Shown here piece by piece: positions 8,190 through 10,615 of a stretch of DNA of 10,615 nucleotides; the first letter of the stretch is position 1, and each line of letters opens with the position of its first letter. The DNA comes from an uncultured Alphaproteobacteria bacterium. Lineage in GTDB: Bacteria > Pseudomonadota > Alphaproteobacteria > RF32 > CAG-239. The notes beneath the pieces are model-generated. The model had not been told where the DNA came from, did no database searches, and worked only from the letters and a program-made list of their open reading frames with translations. The DNA lies in NCBI GenBank assembly GCA_900553115.1, contig USCF01000022.1, forward strand, positions 1-10,615, in the 5' to 3' direction. Position numbers and translations under genes: made by a program.

Positions 8190-8399
8190 TTAATAGTGCG
8201 GCGGAGGTGTTTCTTCGCTCTGTGGTTTGACAATATCCTGCGACAGCATACTTTTCAGCAAAGTATTTTGCGCGGTTAATGTATCTATAATTTTACCTTG
8301 CTTAACCACCATTTCGCTCAAATCATCAAGCGCTTTTTGTTGGTTGTCTAGCGTCATTTCAATATCTATCAAGCGCTGATTTATTTCCAAATCTATCAT
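8190..8399 (-). CDS. slyX: SlyX family protein
   Basis: This 69-residue protein is close in length to E. coli SlyX (72). It begins with a heptad-patterned, charged helix, probably a coiled coil over about residues 3-53 (LEINQRLIDIEMTLDNQQKA... LTAQNTLLKSML). It ends in the family's hallmark tail EETPPPHY, identical to the E. coli C-terminus. No membrane segment or signal is present, so it should be cytoplasmic. The cellular role of SlyX is not established; the name comes from its position near slyD in enterobacteria, and that neighbour is absent here. AGAGG (8406-8410) lies 6 bases before the ATG. The gene sits 17 bases after the MORN-repeat gene and 12 bases before nagB in the same operon. 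Confidence 0.93.
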   Translation of the reverse strand: MIDLEINQRLIDIEMTLDNQQKALDDLSEMVVKQGKIIDTLTAQNTLLKSMLSQDIVKPQSEETPPPHY

Positions 8400-8416
8400 G
8401 ATAAACCTCTAAAAAA

Positions 8417-10540
8417 TTATTTTTTCGTAGCTTGATTGGCTAAAAATTGAGTTACAATTTCTTTTTCAGTTTCGCGGTTATCTATGCGTTTCAGCAGTTC
8501 GGTTTTTTCTTTATCAGACATTTTAATCATATTGCCTGATCCATTGTTTTTTAAGTAGCTGATTTCATAGCCGCTGTCTTTAACTTCATATTCAAGCAGA
8601 CCTTTTTCGTCATATTCTTTATATGTTTTGCCGTTCCAAACCCCATTTTTATAATTTTTGCTAAACTTCACCTTGCCATTAGGATAATATGCTGTTTGCG
8701 CGCCATCAGGCAAATTATTGGCAAATTTCATAGAAATTAACTTATTGCCTTGCTCGTCAAAAGAGGTTGCTTCTCCATTGAGCACGCCCTTGTAATAAGT
8801 CAAGTTCAACATAGGTTTTCCGTTGGCATAAAAATAAGTTTTATCACCGTTTAGCATGTTATCTTTATAGGTTGCGTTTACAAGCAACTGACCGTTTTTA
8901 TCATATTCTTGATATTGACCATTGCGTTGGTCGTTGCGTATTTCTATTTTTTCATTCAGATTTCCGCTGCCTTCAAAAAATGTTTGAATTGTACCGTTTT
9001 GCACACCATTGGAATATGGAATTTCAGCCATTTTGTTGCCGCCTTCATAATACAAAGTCAACAATCCGGTAAACTGCAGCGGGTTAGCGCTTTTTTCTTT
9101 TGAAACAAGTCTATATTTCAAAGAGCCGTTTTTATAATATCCGTCTTCTTTACCGGTGAACAAACCGTTTTCATAAACAGATTCAGTAACTTTATTACCA
9201 AAGTCATCACGGGTAACGACATTGCCGCTGATTTTTCCGTTTGCAAAACCAATTTCTTGGTCAATATTTTTGCCGTCGGCTTTGTACAATGTTATTTGTC
9301 CGGAAATTTTATTGTTTTGCACAAAGGCCTGAGCAGATTTTTTACCGCCTTTGTTATATTGCGTCACAACGCCGTCAACGACACCTTGTTGAACGGTTGC
9401 TGTTTTTTGAATATCGCCATTGTCAAAATAATCAATTGATTGACCGCTTAAAATTCCATTTTCATAAGTTCTGTCATATTTGATTTTGCCATTTGGATAA
9501 TAGGCAATGTCATGACCGTTAATTTTGCCATTTTTAAAGTCGGTAACAGACTTTTTCTGTCCGTTTTCATAAAATGTTTGCAGTTGCCCGTTCAGCACAC
9601 TGTATGTATAAGGCAAAACAGAGGCCGGATTGCCGTTACGGTAATATGTTTTCATTAGTCCGTTTGGCTCATCATCGGTAAAGTTTGCTTCAATAGCCAG
9701 TTTGCCGTTGTCATAGTATTTTTTATATACACCGTTGCGCAAATTGTTGGCAAACATCGCCGTTTCCATTAATTGACCATTTTTATAATAAGTTTTGGCC
9801 TCGCCGGAAACTTCATTATTTTTGTAATTTACATCGGCAAAAAGATTTCCGTCTTCATAATATGTTTTTTGCGAACCTTCATATTTATCATTTACATAAG
9901 AATTCAGTTCTTTTAATTCTCCGGATTCATAATAAACTTGTTCTGCGCCTTCGGCCTTGCCGTTTATATAGGTTGTTTCGGAAGCAATTTTTCCGTTTTC
10001 AAAATATTGTGTGAATTTACCGTCTATTTTGCCTTCATCATTAAACGGTAATGTGTAGCTGATAGTTTTTCCATCATCAAAATAACCTGTTTCTGTTCCC
10101 ACTTGCACGTTGTTTTTAAATTCGGCTTTTACAGAAAGTTTTCCTTCGTCACTAAATGATTGCACCGGACCATTTAGCTGATTGTCTTTATAGGTAAAAG
10201 TTTTACTTACAGAACCGTCAGGATAATATGTTTCGGTTTGACCTTCTTGTTTTCCGGCGCTGTATTGTGCTTTTGATTTCAAGGTTCCGTCATCATAATA
10301 GGTTTTGACAACACCATCGACTTTGCTGTTTTTATAAGGCGTTTCCGATTGCACCGAGCCGTCGTCAAAATAATTTTTCTGCACGCCGTCTTCCGTCCGT
10401 CTGATGTTGAACGATTCTTGATTTTGAGTTTCGTCAGGAGCATATGAGCTTTTTAGGTTTGGCAGCCAGTTTAATTTCATTGCAACCAAAAACAAAATTC
10501 CAAGGATTATTAAAATAATCAAACCTGCATTTTTTTTCAT
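8417..10540 (-). CDS. Membrane-anchored MORN-like repeat protein
   Basis: This 707-residue protein starts with MKK and a hydrophobic segment at about residues 5-21, with no clear signal peptidase site. It is probably an N-in, signal-anchored protein whose bulk faces the periplasm. From Gly52 to about residue 655 it consists of roughly 25 tandem units of 24 residues with the pattern G-x4-YY-x-(N/D)-G-x-L-x5-Y-x-N-G-x3, typical of the bacterial MORN variant repeat (MORN_2, often labelled YwqK antitoxin-like). A few units carry 1-5 residue insertions, for example near KEKSANPLQFTG. The last 50 or so residues are a charged, helical tail (SDKEKTELLKRIDNRETEKEIVTQ, split as seen) with no repeat. 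The repeats should stack as a long beta-hairpin solenoid, a binding or scaffold surface, and no catalytic domain is visible. The start at 10540 is chosen because GGAGGA lies directly upstream; the frame stays open to 10606, but that extension has no ribosome site and would put 22 residues before MKK. It leads the slyX-nagB operon. The function is unknown. Confidence 0.88.
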   Translation of the reverse strand: MKKNAGLIILIILGILFLVAMKLNWLPNLKSSYAPDETQNQESFNIRRTEDGVQKNYFDDGSVQSETPYKNSKVDGVVKTYYDDGTLKSKAQYSAGKQEGQTETYYPDGSVSKTFTYKDNQLNGPVQSFSDEGKLSVKAEFKNNVQVGTETGYFDDGKTISYTLPFNDEGKIDGKFTQYFENGKIASETTYINGKAEGAEQVYYESGELKELNSYVNDKYEGSQKTYYEDGNLFADVNYKNNEVSGEAKTYYKNGQLMETAMFANNLRNGVYKKYYDNGKLAIEANFTDDEPNGLMKTYYRNGNPASVLPYTYSVLNGQLQTFYENGQKKSVTDFKNGKINGHDIAYYPNGKIKYDRTYENGILSGQSIDYFDNGDIQKTATVQQGVVDGVVTQYNKGGKKSAQAFVQNNKISGQITLYKADGKNIDQEIGFANGKISGNVVTRDDFGNKVTESVYENGLFTGKEDGYYKNGSLKYRLVSKEKSANPLQFTGLLTLYYEGGNKMAEIPYSNGVQNGTIQTFFEGSGNLNEKIEIRNDQRNGQYQEYDKNGQLLVNATYKDNMLNGDKTYFYANGKPMLNLTYYKGVLNGEATSFDEQGNKLISMKFANNLPDGAQTAYYPNGKVKFSKNYKNGVWNGKTYKEYDEKGLLEYEVKDSGYEISYLKNNGSGNMIKMSDKEKTELLKRIDNRETEKEIVTQFLANQATKK

Positions 10541-10543
10541 TTT

Positions 10544-10549
10544 TCCTCC
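10544..10549 (-). promoter_or_regulatory. Ribosome binding site fixing the MORN-protein start
   Basis: On the - strand GGAGGA lies 3 bases before ATG 10540, giving GGAGGAAAAATG. It is the strongest Shine-Dalgarno match near the 5' end of this open frame. It also places the start immediately before a lysine-led membrane anchor, so it decides against the upstream ATGs at 10606 and 10582. Confidence 0.8.
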
Positions 10550-10577
10550 AGCAAAACACAATTTATAAATTATTTTA

Positions 10578-10606
10578 TTCATAACATGAAGATTTATGTT
10601 CTTCAA
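10578..10606 (-). promoter_or_regulatory. Candidate sigma70-type promoter of the MORN-slyX-nagB operon
   Basis: On the - strand TTGAAG (10606-10601) and TATGAA (10583-10578) are separated by 17 bases. Each matches four of six consensus positions, and a TG sits one base before the -10 box as in extended -10 promoters. Transcription would start near 10571, about 30 bases before the ATG. A 6-bp inverted repeat (TGAAGA/TCTTCA, 10587-10605) covers the -35 box and spacer. In AT-rich DNA such matches arise by chance, so this is a candidate only. Confidence 0.4.
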
Positions 10607-10615
10607 GACTAATTG

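Noticed and set aside
8417..10540. CRISPR or satellite-like DNA repeat array
   Set aside because: The 72-base periodicity is from diverged protein repeats in one open frame; DNA units are not near-identical and there are no spacers.
10541..10606. N-terminal extension of the MORN protein (22 residues, MKNINLHVMNK...)
   Set aside because: It has no ribosome site, would bury the membrane anchor behind an odd leader, and overlaps the candidate promoter; GGAGGA marks ATG 10540.

Overview
The window looks like chromosomal DNA of a low-GC (about 40%, by eye) Gram-negative bacterium, most likely an alphaproteobacterium. This rests on the gene pair penicillin-binding protein 1A followed directly by prfB, an order I know from many Alphaproteobacteria, on an alphaproteobacterial-style RF2 leader peptide (...LLRRSL-DYD...), and on a YhdP/AsmA-like protein carrying the DUF3971-type region. 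I cannot name a genus; a host-associated or gut lineage is only a guess. I see no insertion sequence, prophage, tRNA, rRNA or CRISPR array.

The layout is two convergent gene clusters. On the + strand, after an 81-base leader, come a bifunctional PBP1A (82-2496), prfB (2499-3615, read through a +1 programmed frameshift at the in-frame TGA at 2568-2570), a 1078-residue membrane-anchored AsmA/YhdP-like protein (3638-6874), and a 165-residue HAD-like protein (6837-7334) that overlaps its upstream neighbour by 38 bases. Gaps are 2 and 22 bases, then the overlap, so these four genes are probably one transcription unit with an envelope theme: peptidoglycan synthesis plus a candidate lipid-transport or barrier protein, with translation termination in between.

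On the - strand, read from right to left, are a candidate promoter (10578-10606), a 707-residue membrane-anchored protein built from about 25 tandem 24-residue MORN-like repeats (8417-10540), slyX (8190-8399) and a glucosamine-6-phosphate deaminase homologue (7383-8177). Gaps are 17 and 12 bases, and each gene has a good Shine-Dalgarno sequence, so this is a compact three-gene operon. It ends at an intrinsic terminator (7342-7371) in the 48-base space between the clusters.

The points most worth a second look are the NagB homologue, in which the catalytic base Asp72 is Cys while the other key residues keep their exact E. coli numbering; the unusually long MORN-repeat protein in an operon with slyX and nagB; the HAD-like protein with His in place of the second motif I Asp; and the textbook prfB autoregulatory frameshift. 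I found no convincing evidence of a wholly new system.
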